Source of the DNA: Flavobacterium potami
Lineage (GTDB): Bacteria > Bacteroidota > Bacteroidia > Flavobacteriales > Flavobacteriaceae
Reading direction: 5' to 3'
Length of the DNA: 64,000 bases
NCBI RefSeq assembly: GCF_020026915.1
Contig: NZ_JAINUY010000002.1
Span: forward strand, 496,001-560,000
The notes below the pieces were generated by a model that was not told the origin of the DNA, ran no database searches, and worked only from the letters and a program-made list of their open reading frames with translations. A program made the translations under genes and the position numbers. Below are positions 34,837-43,230 of the stretch, piece after piece. Within the stretch, counting starts at the first letter, position 1. Each line of letters begins with the position of its first letter.

Positions 34837-35760
34837 TTACAAAATTCGTACGCCGTCTGGATTAATTTTCGAAACGTGAATTTCATACGGCAAATTCATT
34901 TTTTCGTAAACCTCGCTCATGGCTTTTGCGATTTGATCTGCGGTTTCTTTTCCTCGGCTTAAAGCAAAAATCGACGGACCAGAACCTGAAATTCCAGAAC
35001 CTAAAGCACCGTTTTCGTAAGCTGTTTGTTTGATTTGGTCGAAACCTGGAATTAAAACACTTCTTAAAGGTTCTACGATTTCGTCATGAAGCGATCTTCC
35101 AATCAACTCGTAATCTTTGGTGTAAAGACCCGCTACAAGTCCGCCCACATTTCCCCATTGCATGATGGCGCTTTTTAGGGAAACGTTTTGTTTTAAAACC
35201 GAACGAGCGTCAGAAGTTTTCAATTCAATCTGCGGATGAACTACCGTTGCATACAATTCTTCTGGACTGTCAATTCTGATAATATCCAAAGGATCGTAAC
35301 TTCTTACCAAAGTAAATCCACCAAGAAGGGCAGGAGCAACGTTATCAGCATGCGCATTTCCACTCGCTAATTTTTCGCCCTGCATCGCAAACTGAACCAA
35401 ATCTTTACGAGAGTATGGTCTTCCCAATAATTCGTTGATTCCGAATACCGCCCCGGCAGAACTTGCAGCACTACTTCCGATTCCGCTTCCTGCTTTTATA
35501 TTTTTATAAATTTCAATTTCAAATCCGAAATCCAATTCGTCCAAAGTTGCTAACATCGCCAAAGCCGCCACACCTGAAACGTTTTTCTCTGTTTCAAGAG
35601 GCAAATCGGCACCCACGATTTTAGTAATTCGAACTCCTTTTTGATCTGATTTTCGAACAATCATTTCATCACCCGCATTGTCTAAGCAAAGTCCCAAAAC
35701 GTCAAATCCGCATGAGAGGTTTGCAATTGTAGCGGGACAAAAAAGTTTTATTTCTTTCAT
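34837..35760 (-). CDS. thrB: Homoserine kinase
   Basis: Phosphorylates homoserine on its hydroxyl. A 307-residue GHMP kinase with the ATP motif AGSGIGSSAASSAGA (about residues 91-105), the N-terminal PATIANLSCGFDVLG and the GSGISGSGPSIFAL motif 3. Second enzyme gene of the thr operon. The 170-bp gap upstream to thrA is filled by a large hairpin-forming repeat block, unusual inside an operon. Confidence 0.97.
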   Translation of the reverse strand: MKEIKLFCPATIANLSCGFDVLGLCLDNAGDEMIVRKSDQKGVRITKIVGADLPLETEKNVSGVAALAMLATLDELDFGFEIEIYKNIKAGSGIGSSAASSAGAVFGINELLGRPYSRKDLVQFAMQGEKLASGNAHADNVAPALLGGFTLVRSYDPLDIIRIDSPEELYATVVHPQIELKTSDARSVLKQNVSLKSAIMQWGNVGGLVAGLYTKDYELIGRSLHDEIVEPLRSVLIPGFDQIKQTAYENGALGSGISGSGPSIFALSRGKETADQIAKAMSEVYEKMNLPYEIHVSKINPDGVRIL

Positions 35761-35765
35761 TTTTG

Positions 35766-35930
35766 GTTGTTTCAGGTTTCAGGTTTAAAGTTTCAAGTTG
35801 CCAAACTTTGCGATCTTAACCGCAAAGTCCGCAAGGTTTTTTCGCAAGGTTCGCAAAGAAAAAAGATTTTGCGAACCTTGCGTCATCCTTTGCGTGCCTT
35901 GCGGTTAAACTTCAAACCTGAAACAAAAAT
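35766..35930. repeat. Large hairpin repeat block between thrA and thrB
   Basis: Nested inverted words: TTAACCGCAA (35816-35825) with TTGCGGTTAA (35899-35908), CAAGGTTCGCAAA (35845-35857) with TTTGCGAACCTTG (35868-35880), and outer TTTCAGG/CCTGAAA units. The whole block could fold into one long stem in the thr mRNA. Confidence 0.88.
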
Positions 35931-38378
35931 TTATATGTTTCCAATTCTAATAACGTCCGCAAAAATTCCTGAAGCCGTAACCGCTGCGCCGGCACCAGCT
36001 CCTTTGATCAATAAAGGCTGATCTACGTAACGATCTGTGTAGAAAAGCACGATATTGTCTTTTCCTTCTAAGTTGTAGAAAGGATGATCTTTTGGAATGA
36101 ATTGAAGTCCTACGCTTGCTTTTCCGTTTTCGAACTGCGCTACGTATTTCAATCTTGAATCTTTTGCTAGAGCTTCTTTGTAAATGTTCTCGAAATGAGA
36201 TGCATGTTTGATTAACGAAGCAAAGAAATCGTCGTTGTTTGTTGTTGCAAGACATTCTGCAGGCAAGAACGATTCGTTTGCAATGGCATCAATATCCATT
36301 TCGTAACCGCTTTCGCGAATAAGAATCAAGATTTTACGAGCCACATCGATTCCGCTTAAGTCGATTTTTGGATCTGGTTCTGTGAAACCTTGAACTCCAG
36401 CTTCTTTTACCACATCGTGGAAAGAATTATTTTCATCAAAATTGTTGAAAATAAAGTTTAAACTTCCAGATAAAACCGCTTGAATTTTATGCACTTTATC
36501 TCCAGATGCAATCAGATTTTTTACGGTATCGATAATTGGTAATCCCGCACCAACATTCGTTTCAAACAAGAAAGGAGCGTTGTATTGACGTGATAAGCTT
36601 TTTAGTTTTTTATAATTGTCGTAAGCAGAAGAACAAGCAATTTTATTACAAGTTACAACGGCAATACTTTCTTTTAAGAATTTCTCGTAAGCTTCAGAAA
36701 CTGTTGCATTTGCCGTAATATCTACAAAAATGCTGTTACGTAAATTCAGTTCTTTTGCTTTTTTGATGAATTCTTCAATGCTAGCCGGTTCACCTTCGCT
36801 TAAAGCGGCATCCCAACTTTTTAGAGAGATTCCGTCTTCATCAAATACCATTTTTCTTGAATTCGATAAAGCAATAACGCGAACATTAATCTTTAAAACA
36901 TCTTTCAAGAATTTCTTCTGGTTGTGGATTTGCTCGATGAATTTCTCACCTACATTTCCAACCCCCATTACAAATAAATTCAGCTGTTTTGTGTTTTCTT
37001 CAAAGAAGTTTTCGTGTAATGTATTCAACGCTTTTTTAACGTCTCTTTCGTTAATTACAGTCGAAATGTTTCTTTCAGAAGCACCTTGCGCAATCGCACG
37101 AATGTTTACGTTGTTTTTCCCTAAAGTGCTGAACATTCTTCCGCTTAAACCTTGGTGATTTTTCATGTTTTCACCCACCAAAGCAATAATGCAAAGGTCT
37201 TTTTCTACGTAACAAGGATCAATTTTGTTCTGAGAAATTTCGATTTCAAAAGCTTTATTGATCGCAGCTTCAGCATTATCCGCATCAGAATTCAAAATTC
37301 CGATACAAATGGAATGCTCTGAAGAAGCCTGAGTAATAAAAATTACGTTGATTTTTTCCTGAGATAATACTTCAAACAAACGTCGAGAAGAACCCGCAAC
37401 TCCAATCATTCCTGGACCTTCAAGCGTTAAAAGTGAAATGTTATCAATATGGCTAATTCCTTTTACAACAGTATCTTTTGATAAAACAGTATCAGAAATT
37501 AAAGTTCCTTCTGCTTCTGGTTCAAAAGTGTTTTTGATTAAAATCGGAATATTTTTTCTTAAAACCGGCTGAATTGTTGGTGGATATAAAACTTTTGCAC
37601 CAAAGTGCGACAATTCCATTGCTTCCTGATACGAGATATTAGCAATTGGCTGTGCTTGTTTTACGATTTTAGGATTTGCAGTAAACATTCCGTTTACGTC
37701 AGTCCAGATTTCTAGTTGTTCAGCATCTAGTGCTCCTGCGATAATTGCTGCAGTATAATCAGATCCGCCGCGTCCTAAAGTCGAAGTGATTCCGTCTAAA
37801 GTCTGTGCGATAAATCCCGGCAGAATATTGATTTTTGCTTCGTTTTGAGCAAAATATTCTTTTATTAATTGGTTTGAAACTTCGAAGTTAACAGCAGCTT
37901 TTCCAAAGTTATTATCTGTTTTGATTAATTCACGACTGTCTTTGTAAACCGCATCATTGTTAATTTGCTGATAAGCTTTTGCAATAATAAAAGAAGAAAG
38001 CAATTCTCCAAAACTTAAAATAGTATCCGCAGTTCTTGGAGATAATTCACCCAAAAGAAAACAACCGTCTAATAGCGTTTCTAAATGGTTGATGATTCTT
38101 TTTACATGACTTAAAAGACTACTTTGTTCACTAACAGGAATTAGTTCTTTTAAAGTGTCAAGGTGTTTTTTCTCGATTTCTGCAACAACATCTCTAAAGC
38201 TTTCGTCGTTTGCGGCTGCTTTTGCGGCTGCTGATTGCAATAAATCTGTCACTTTGCTAAGAGCAGAAACTACAACAACTAATTGATCTTGTTTTGCTTT
38301 TTGATTGACAATTTCGAGAACGAGTTTTATATTTTGAGCATTGGCTACCGAAGTTCCGCCAAATTTTAATACTTTCAT
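35931..38378 (-). CDS. thrA: Bifunctional aspartate kinase/homoserine dehydrogenase I
   Basis: Performs the first and third steps of the aspartate pathway. The 815-residue protein starts with the kinase domain KFGGTSVANAQN (residues 1-290), contains RGGSDYTAAI, two ACT-type regulatory segments (about 300-460), and then the homoserine dehydrogenase domain (about 470-815) with GVGNVGEKF, VTCNKIA and GSLNFIFNNF. ATG at 38378 was chosen; the frame opens 27 bp further up but in a region without family similarity. Threonine feedback is expected from the ACT domains. A Thr-rich leader peptide precedes it. Confidence 0.96.
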   Translation of the reverse strand: MKVLKFGGTSVANAQNIKLVLEIVNQKAKQDQLVVVVSALSKVTDLLQSAAAKAAANDESFRDVVAEIEKKHLDTLKELIPVSEQSSLLSHVKRIINHLETLLDGCFLLGELSPRTADTILSFGELLSSFIIAKAYQQINNDAVYKDSRELIKTDNNFGKAAVNFEVSNQLIKEYFAQNEAKINILPGFIAQTLDGITSTLGRGGSDYTAAIIAGALDAEQLEIWTDVNGMFTANPKIVKQAQPIANISYQEAMELSHFGAKVLYPPTIQPVLRKNIPILIKNTFEPEAEGTLISDTVLSKDTVVKGISHIDNISLLTLEGPGMIGVAGSSRRLFEVLSQEKINVIFITQASSEHSICIGILNSDADNAEAAINKAFEIEISQNKIDPCYVEKDLCIIALVGENMKNHQGLSGRMFSTLGKNNVNIRAIAQGASERNISTVINERDVKKALNTLHENFFEENTKQLNLFVMGVGNVGEKFIEQIHNQKKFLKDVLKINVRVIALSNSRKMVFDEDGISLKSWDAALSEGEPASIEEFIKKAKELNLRNSIFVDITANATVSEAYEKFLKESIAVVTCNKIACSSAYDNYKKLKSLSRQYNAPFLFETNVGAGLPIIDTVKNLIASGDKVHKIQAVLSGSLNFIFNNFDENNSFHDVVKEAGVQGFTEPDPKIDLSGIDVARKILILIRESGYEMDIDAIANESFLPAECLATTNNDDFFASLIKHASHFENIYKEALAKDSRLKYVAQFENGKASVGLQFIPKDHPFYNLEGKDNIVLFYTDRYVDQPLLIKGAGAGAAVTASGIFADVIRIGNI

Positions 38379-38447
38379 TTTATGATATTTTTTTTTTTGA
38401 TGCAATAGTTTTTATGTATCCAATACCATTCTTCTTTCAAGAAAAAA

Positions 38448-38484
38448 GTATAGATAACCTAGGATTATATGTAAAAATGTATAC
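38448..38484 (-). promoter_or_regulatory. Possible attenuator structure between thrL and thrA
   Basis: After the leader stop, minus-strand sequence offers GTATA/TATAC and ATAA-CC/GG-TTAT pairings around CCTAGG, directly followed by six T. An alternative small hairpin ACCCC-TTA-GGGGT overlaps the leader stop codon. This is a plausible terminator/antiterminator pair, but the pairing is imperfect and needs folding. Confidence 0.45.
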
Positions 38485-38486
38485 CC

Positions 38487-38555
38487 CTAAGGGGTAGTAG
38501 TTGTTGTTGTAGAAATAATGGTAGCAGCAATTGCAACTCCAGTTGGAGTCGTCAT
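38487..38555 (-). CDS. thrL: Threonine operon leader peptide
   Basis: A short frame upstream of thrA, 22 codons from ATG 38555 to TAG 38487, rich in Thr and Ile: it opens MTTPTG, has two consecutive Ile, and ends with a run of six Thr before Pro. An in-frame ATG at 38588 would make it 33 codons, but a -7 promoter element at 38600-38607 places transcription start only a few bases from it, so the shorter form is preferred. Composition and position match leader peptides for attenuation of thr operons, where stalling at scarce threonyl- or isoleucyl-tRNA controls the operon. Confidence 0.8.
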   Translation of the reverse strand: MTTPTGVAIAATIISTTTTTTP

Positions 38556-38599
38556 TGTAGATTGATATTTTATGCTGTTACTTTTCATTTTTGATTTTT

Positions 38600-38607
38600 C
38601 AAAAGTA
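38600..38607 (-). promoter_or_regulatory. -7 promoter element TACTTTTG of the thr operon
   Basis: Perfect TAnnTTTG match on the minus strand, 45 bp before the preferred thrL start. Clear TTG at -33 not seen. Confidence 0.6.
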
Positions 38608-38941
38608 CAGTTTTTAAGTAGGATTAAAAACTCTTCTAGTCTTTTTGCGAATATTTTAATAATTCAAATTTCAAAAAATCAATATTGAGTATTTGTTAAA
38701 ATTAGATAAGCTAAATTGAAGTTTTGATAGATTTGATGTTTGTTTTTTTAGATGTAAAACCTAGACAATGAATTGGTTTTTAACTAAAAACTTGTCATAA
38801 ACCATTTGAAAAGCTGAAATTAGGTTTTATTTATTTAATAAAACAAAGGAATGCTGTTAAGTCAGATTTTAATTATTGTGATAAAATGTTGCTTTTTAAT
38901 ATTGATTTGTTGAATTTTGACGTCTTAAATTTAAAATAATC
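38608..38941. other. Gene-free region between thrL and hutH
   Basis: About 334 bp without a gene or repeat. It should hold the hutH promoter; GAATTTTG at 38912-38919 or so is a one-mismatch -7 candidate. Confidence 0.45.
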
Positions 38942-40456
38942 ATGAGAGAGATTCATTATATAAGTACTGAAACCATTACTTTAGAAACATTACAAGAAAT
39001 TTTAGCTCATAATAAGATGCTTGAATTATCTGAAGAGGCAAAAGTGAATGTTCAGAAGTGCCGTGATTATTTGGATAAAAAAATGGCCTCGCATACAGCG
39101 CCAATCTACGGAATCAATACAGGATTTGGTTCTTTATATAGTGTAAAAATCTCAAACGAAAATTTATCTAAACTTCAGGAAAATTTAGTAAAATCTCACG
39201 CTTGCGGAACAGGAGAGGAAGTTCCTGCTGAAATCGTAAAGATGATGTTGTTGCTAAAGATTCAATCTTTGAGTTATGGACATTCAGGAGTTCAGTTAAT
39301 TACTTTACAGCGATTGGTTGATTTCTATAATAATGACATTCTTCCTATAATATATACTCAAGGTTCACTTGGAGCTTCTGGAGATTTAGCGCCATTGGCA
39401 CATTTATCTTTACCATTAATTGCTGAAGGAGTTGTTCTTTTTGAAGGAAAGAAAATGGCTTCGGCTGAAGTTTTAAAGTATTTTAATTGGGAACCAATTG
39501 TTTTGCAGTCAAAGGAAGGTTTGGCTTTATTAAACGGAACGCAGTTTATGAGTGCTTATGGAGCGCATATTTTAATTAAAGCATATAAATATTCATACTT
39601 ATCCGATTTAATCGGAACAATTTCCTTAGAAGGTTTTGATGGAAGGATTGAGCCGTTTAACGAATTGATACATTATATACGTCCGCACAAAGGACAAATC
39701 GTAACTGCTCAGAGAATTACTGAATTCTTAGACGGAAGCGAAATTATCGCTCAAGAAAAGAAACATGTTCAAGATCCATATTCTTTCCGTTGTATGCCGC
39801 AAGTTCACGGCGCTTCGAAAGATGCGATCGATTATGTTCGAAAAGTATTTAAAACAGAAATCAATTCGGTTACCGATAATCCTAATATTTTTATTGAAGC
39901 CGATCAAATTATTTCTGGAGGAAATTTCCACGGACAGCCTTTAGCTTTAGCTTTAGATTTTATGGCAATTGCTTTGGCAGAATTAGGAAGCATTTCGGAG
40001 AGAAGAACCTATCAGTTGATTTCAGGATTACGCAATCTTCCTGCATTTTTGGTTGATAATCCAGGATTAAACTCAGGATTTATGATTCCGCAATATACTG
40101 CAGCAAGTATTGCGAGCCAAAACAAACAATTGGCAACACCGGCAAGTATTGATAGTATTGTTTCAAGTAACGGTCAAGAAGATCACGTAAGTATGGGGGC
40201 AAACGGAGCTACAAAAGCCTTACGAATTTTAGATAATTTAGAGCGTATTTTGGCAATTGAGTTGTTAAATGCTTCTCAGGCAATTGCGTATAGAGAACCG
40301 CTAAAATCAAGTGATTTTATCGAAATGTTTTTGAATAGTTATAGAGAAGTGGTGCCTTTGGTGAAAGAAGACAGAATCTTACATAATGACATAGAAAACA
40401 CGGTTTTATTCCTTTCGAGTTTTCAAATTGAAAACGATTTGTTAACAATGGCTTAA
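38942..40456 (+). CDS. hutH: Histidine ammonia-lyase family protein
   Basis: Eliminates ammonia from an aromatic amino acid, probably histidine to urocanate. The 504-residue protein has the MIO-forming triad Ala145-Ser146-Gly147 in GSLGASGDLAPLAHL, the YGINTGFGSLY entry motif with catalytic Tyr, and NGTQFMSAYGAH. The selectivity position reads KSHACGTG with Ser-His as in histidine lyases, unlike the Phe-Leu of phenylalanine lyases. The usual hutU, hutI and hutG are not nearby, so the rest of the pathway lies elsewhere. Histidine is the best guess. Confidence 0.9.
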   Translation: MREIHYISTETITLETLQEILAHNKMLELSEEAKVNVQKCRDYLDKKMASHTAPIYGINTGFGSLYSVKISNENLSKLQENLVKSHACGTGEEVPAEIVKMMLLLKIQSLSYGHSGVQLITLQRLVDFYNNDILPIIYTQGSLGASGDLAPLAHLSLPLIAEGVVLFEGKKMASAEVLKYFNWEPIVLQSKEGLALLNGTQFMSAYGAHILIKAYKYSYLSDLIGTISLEGFDGRIEPFNELIHYIRPHKGQIVTAQRITEFLDGSEIIAQEKKHVQDPYSFRCMPQVHGASKDAIDYVRKVFKTEINSVTDNPNIFIEADQIISGGNFHGQPLALALDFMAIALAELGSISERRTYQLISGLRNLPAFLVDNPGLNSGFMIPQYTAASIASQNKQLATPASIDSIVSSNGQEDHVSMGANGATKALRILDNLERILAIELLNASQAIAYREPLKSSDFIEMFLNSYREVVPLVKEDRILHNDIENTVLFLSSFQIENDLLTMA

Positions 40457-40505
40457 CACTGAAAACTCATAATGAGGGTAATTTTGCGCTATCAAAAATA
40501 AACAA

Positions 40506-41150
40506 ATGTCAATAAACAGTATTTTCCAATTTTTAGTGCCGAAAGACAAAAAATTCTTTCCACTTTTTGAAGAAGCTTCAAGCAATCTAATTGAATTAGC
40601 TTCTAACTTACACGAAGCTGTAAATTTACCATTAAAAGAAAGAGAAGTTCTTTTTCAAAAAATTGACGAATTAGAGCAAAAAGGTGAAGACATTACACGT
40701 CAAACCAATTTGGAATTGAGTAGAAACTTTATCACTCCGTTTGATAGAGAAGATATTCACACATTAATTACTTCTATTGATAACGTTGCAGATTATCTTC
40801 ATGGTGCTGCAAGCCGTATGAAGTTGTATCAGGTTGATAAGATTACAAAATCTATCAGAAAAATGACCGAAATTAACCTTGAAGCTTGTCAGAATATCGA
40901 CAGTGCTGTAAAAGAGTTAAGCAACTTAAAAAATATCAACATCATTAAAGAAGCTTGTGCCAGAATTAACAAACTGGAAAACAAATCTGATAATGTATAT
41001 AACAAAGCAGTTTTTGAAATTTTTGAAAACGAAACAGATGCTAAAAATATTATCAAATATAAAGAGGTATTATCTGTTTTAGAATCAGCAACAGACAAAT
41101 GTAAGAGTGTTGCGAACATACTAGAATCTATTTCTGTAAAACATTCTTAA
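40506..41150 (+). CDS. DUF47 family phosphate transport accessory protein
   Basis: A 214-residue PhoU-like all-helical protein (FFPLFEEASSNLIELASNLHEAV, LEQKGEDITRQTNLELSRNFITPFDREDIHTLI), the DUF47 family found upstream of Pit transporters. It is 30 bp before the PiT gene, so the two are co-transcribed and it probably modulates the transporter. Cytoplasmic, with metal-binding acidic residues in each helical half as in PhoU. Normal length. Confidence 0.95.
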   Translation: MSINSIFQFLVPKDKKFFPLFEEASSNLIELASNLHEAVNLPLKEREVLFQKIDELEQKGEDITRQTNLELSRNFITPFDREDIHTLITSIDNVADYLHGAASRMKLYQVDKITKSIRKMTEINLEACQNIDSAVKELSNLKNINIIKEACARINKLENKSDNVYNKAVFEIFENETDAKNIIKYKEVLSVLESATDKCKSVANILESISVKHS

Positions 41151-41180
41151 TTCAATTTTTCAATCTGAAGTTATAATTTT

Positions 41181-42512
41181 ATGACGCTACTTTTATTAAT
41201 TATAGTATTAGCCTTAATTTTTGATTACATCAATGGTTTTCACGATGCGGCAAATGCTATAGCGACTGTTGTTGCGACAAAGGTTCTTACGCCTTTTCAG
41301 GCCGTTCTTTGGGCAGCATTTTTTAACTTTTTAGCTTATTGGGTTTTTGGATTTGGTGTTGCCGATACTGTTGCCAAGACAGCGCACACTATGGAAATTA
41401 ACCTTGTAGTAATTCTTGCCGGTGTAATAGCAGCGATCTGTTGGAACTTACTAACCTGGTGGTTAGGAATTCCTTCGAGTTCTTCGCATACTCTTATCGG
41501 AGGTTTTGCTGGTGCAGCAGTTGCACATGCAATTGCAGTTCACGGGTTTTCTGGTTATGTTGGAGCTGATGGAGCAACACACTATTGGTATGAAATTGTA
41601 AGTTGGTATAAAGCAGGAAAAGATGGTGGTATGCCTTCTGGGGTAATCATTATTATTGCCTTTATTGTTTTGGCACCTTTAATCGGAGCCATAGCTTCTT
41701 ACTTGATTTCTATTTGGTTGTTAAATGCTTCACGTAAAAACATTGGGCCAAAAATCTTTACTGTGGCTTTAATGATTGCTACTGTTTTGTTTGTATGCTT
41801 CTTGATCAAACCTTATTCTGAAATTGAAAAACCTCGTTTCGAATCACACTTTTGGAGTGTAGCTTTTGAACCGCATAATATTAAATGGTTTTTAGTTGCT
41901 TTTATTGTTTTGACAGTAAGTGCATTCTGTTTGATTTTTAGTAGCTTAAACTTACATCAGGCAGATGCTGCTTTGAAAAAAATGCAATTACTATCTTCTG
42001 CAGCCTTTAGTTTAGGTCACGGTGGAAATGACTCTCAAAAAGTAATGGGTATTATTGCTGCTGCTGTAGCGGTTTATATCAATACTAATCCAGGTGTTCA
42101 TATGGATTCTTGGTTGGATGTTGTTTTGCCAAACGAAGATTTAGGTATTAAAGGTGTAATGCCTGGTTGGATTCCTTTGGCTTGTTATTCTGCAATTGCA
42201 GCCGGAACTTTAAGTGGTGGTTGGAAAATTGTGAAAACAATGGGTTCTAAAATCACTAAAGTAAGTTCGTTTGAAGGAGTTACAGCTGAAACTGCAGGAG
42301 CCTTGACGCTTTACTTTACAGAGCACTTAAAAATTCCAGTAAGTACAACACATACCATCACTGGTTCTATCATTGGTGTTGGATTAACAAAACGTGTATC
42401 TGCTGTTAGATGGGGAGTTACAGTAAGCTTAATCTGGGCTTGGATCTTAACTATTCCGATTTCAGCTATTTTAGCTGGTATGGTTTACTTCGTTTTAAGC
42501 GTATTTATCTAG
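41181..42512 (+). CDS. pitA: Inorganic phosphate transporter, PiT family
   Basis: A 443-residue low-affinity phosphate (metal-phosphate) transporter of the inner membrane. Signature motifs DYINGFHDAANAIATVVATKVLTP at the N-terminus and GHGGNDSQKVMGI in the second half are the duplicated PiT signatures; IPSSSSHTLIGG and IPVSTTHTITGS complete the inverted-repeat fold. About ten transmembrane helices. Partner of the DUF47 gene upstream. An 18-base T run begins just after the stop codon. Confidence 0.95.
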   Translation: MTLLLLIIVLALIFDYINGFHDAANAIATVVATKVLTPFQAVLWAAFFNFLAYWVFGFGVADTVAKTAHTMEINLVVILAGVIAAICWNLLTWWLGIPSSSSHTLIGGFAGAAVAHAIAVHGFSGYVGADGATHYWYEIVSWYKAGKDGGMPSGVIIIIAFIVLAPLIGAIASYLISIWLLNASRKNIGPKIFTVALMIATVLFVCFLIKPYSEIEKPRFESHFWSVAFEPHNIKWFLVAFIVLTVSAFCLIFSSLNLHQADAALKKMQLLSSAAFSLGHGGNDSQKVMGIIAAAVAVYINTNPGVHMDSWLDVVLPNEDLGIKGVMPGWIPLACYSAIAAGTLSGGWKIVKTMGSKITKVSSFEGVTAETAGALTLYFTEHLKIPVSTTHTITGSIIGVGLTKRVSAVRWGVTVSLIWAWILTIPISAILAGMVYFVLSVFI

Positions 42513-42513
42513 A

Positions 42514-42531
42514 TTTTTTTTTTTTTTTTTT
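42514..42531 (+). repeat. 18-base poly-T tract after the PiT gene
   Basis: A homopolymer of 18 T starts 2 bp after the stop codon, before the hairpin terminator at 42561. Such a tract is prone to slippage but lies outside any coding frame. Confidence 0.9.
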
Positions 42532-42560
42532 GGATGTGAAATTAATCGCATTAATATAGA

Positions 42561-42592
42561 AAAAGCTGATTTCAATTTGAAATCAGCTTTTT
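42561..42592 (+). terminator. Terminator after the PiT gene
   Basis: Stem AAAAGCTGATTTCAA/TTGAAATCAGCTTTT with a one-base loop region and a T run; suitable for both converging genes. Confidence 0.9.
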
Positions 42593-42612
42593 TGTTTTTA
42601 TGATTTTTTAGT

Positions 42613-43131
42613 TTAGAATTTCTGTAGATTCTTTCGATTATGTCTCCGCTTATAATGTGTTTGTTTTAAGTTTTTCTGATCTTCGGAGATAATGCTAATA
42701 GTTCCGTCGATTTCCAGCATGGCTAGTTTGACATTCTTAAAAAATTCAATTCCATGTTCTCTCATGGCTTCTTTTAATTCTTCGTCAGAAATATCAAGTT
42801 TACTTAGGGTTTTAAAGTCTAATTTTCCATCGTGAATCAGAATTTGGGGTTTGTCTAATAGTAGGTCGCCAACAACTTTGTATCTGTGGATTAGCTTTTT
42901 TATGATGAAGTTGATTATGAATAATACCAATGCTGCAATCAAACCACCTGTCAAACTAGTGTCGGGGCCAACCATCGCATTTTGAACCGAGTTGCTAATT
43001 AGTAAAATCAGAATTACATCGGCAGTATTTAATTGTGAAAGTTCTTTTTTGCCGAATATTCGCAAAACAATCGTCATGAAAAAATAAACGGCTATGCTTC
43101 TTAAAACGATATCTTGATAAGGGAAATTCAT
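42613..43131 (-). CDS. DUF421 domain-containing membrane protein
   Basis: A 172-residue YetF-like protein with two to three N-terminal transmembrane helices and the DUF421 domain (KVVGDLLLDKPQILIHDGKLDFKTLSKLDISDEELKEAMREHGIEFFKNV...AMLEIDGTISII). The family has a C-terminal cytoplasmic domain of unknown role; a few relatives are implicated in spore or stress functions. It is a single gene convergent with the phosphate operon. Confidence 0.92.
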   Translation of the reverse strand: MNFPYQDIVLRSIAVYFFMTIVLRIFGKKELSQLNTADVILILLISNSVQNAMVGPDTSLTGGLIAALVLFIINFIIKKLIHRYKVVGDLLLDKPQILIHDGKLDFKTLSKLDISDEELKEAMREHGIEFFKNVKLAMLEIDGTISIISEDQKNLKQTHYKRRHNRKNLQKF

Positions 43132-43158
43132 TTTTTTATTTTAAAGTTAAATAAAAAA

Positions 43159-43190
43159 GCTTTGCCAAAGTTTTAAACTTCGACAAAGCT
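43159..43190 (-). terminator. Terminator after the RimB-RimK gene
   Basis: Stem AGCTTTG/CAAAGCT with inner AAAGTTT/AAACTT, followed on the minus strand by a T run. Confidence 0.8.
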
Positions 43191-43230
43191 GCTAAAATAT
43201 TTATGTGTAATTAAGTTTAAATGAAGTTAA

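Noticed and set aside
38379..38405. Nine-codon extension of thrA from 38405
   Set aside because: The family start is MKVLKFGGTS at 38378; the extra codons come from an AT-rich stretch.
38942..40456. Tyrosine ammonia-lyase such as the one from F. johnsoniae
   Set aside because: The overall sequence around the MIO and entry motifs is closer to histidine lyases; the substrate still needs testing.
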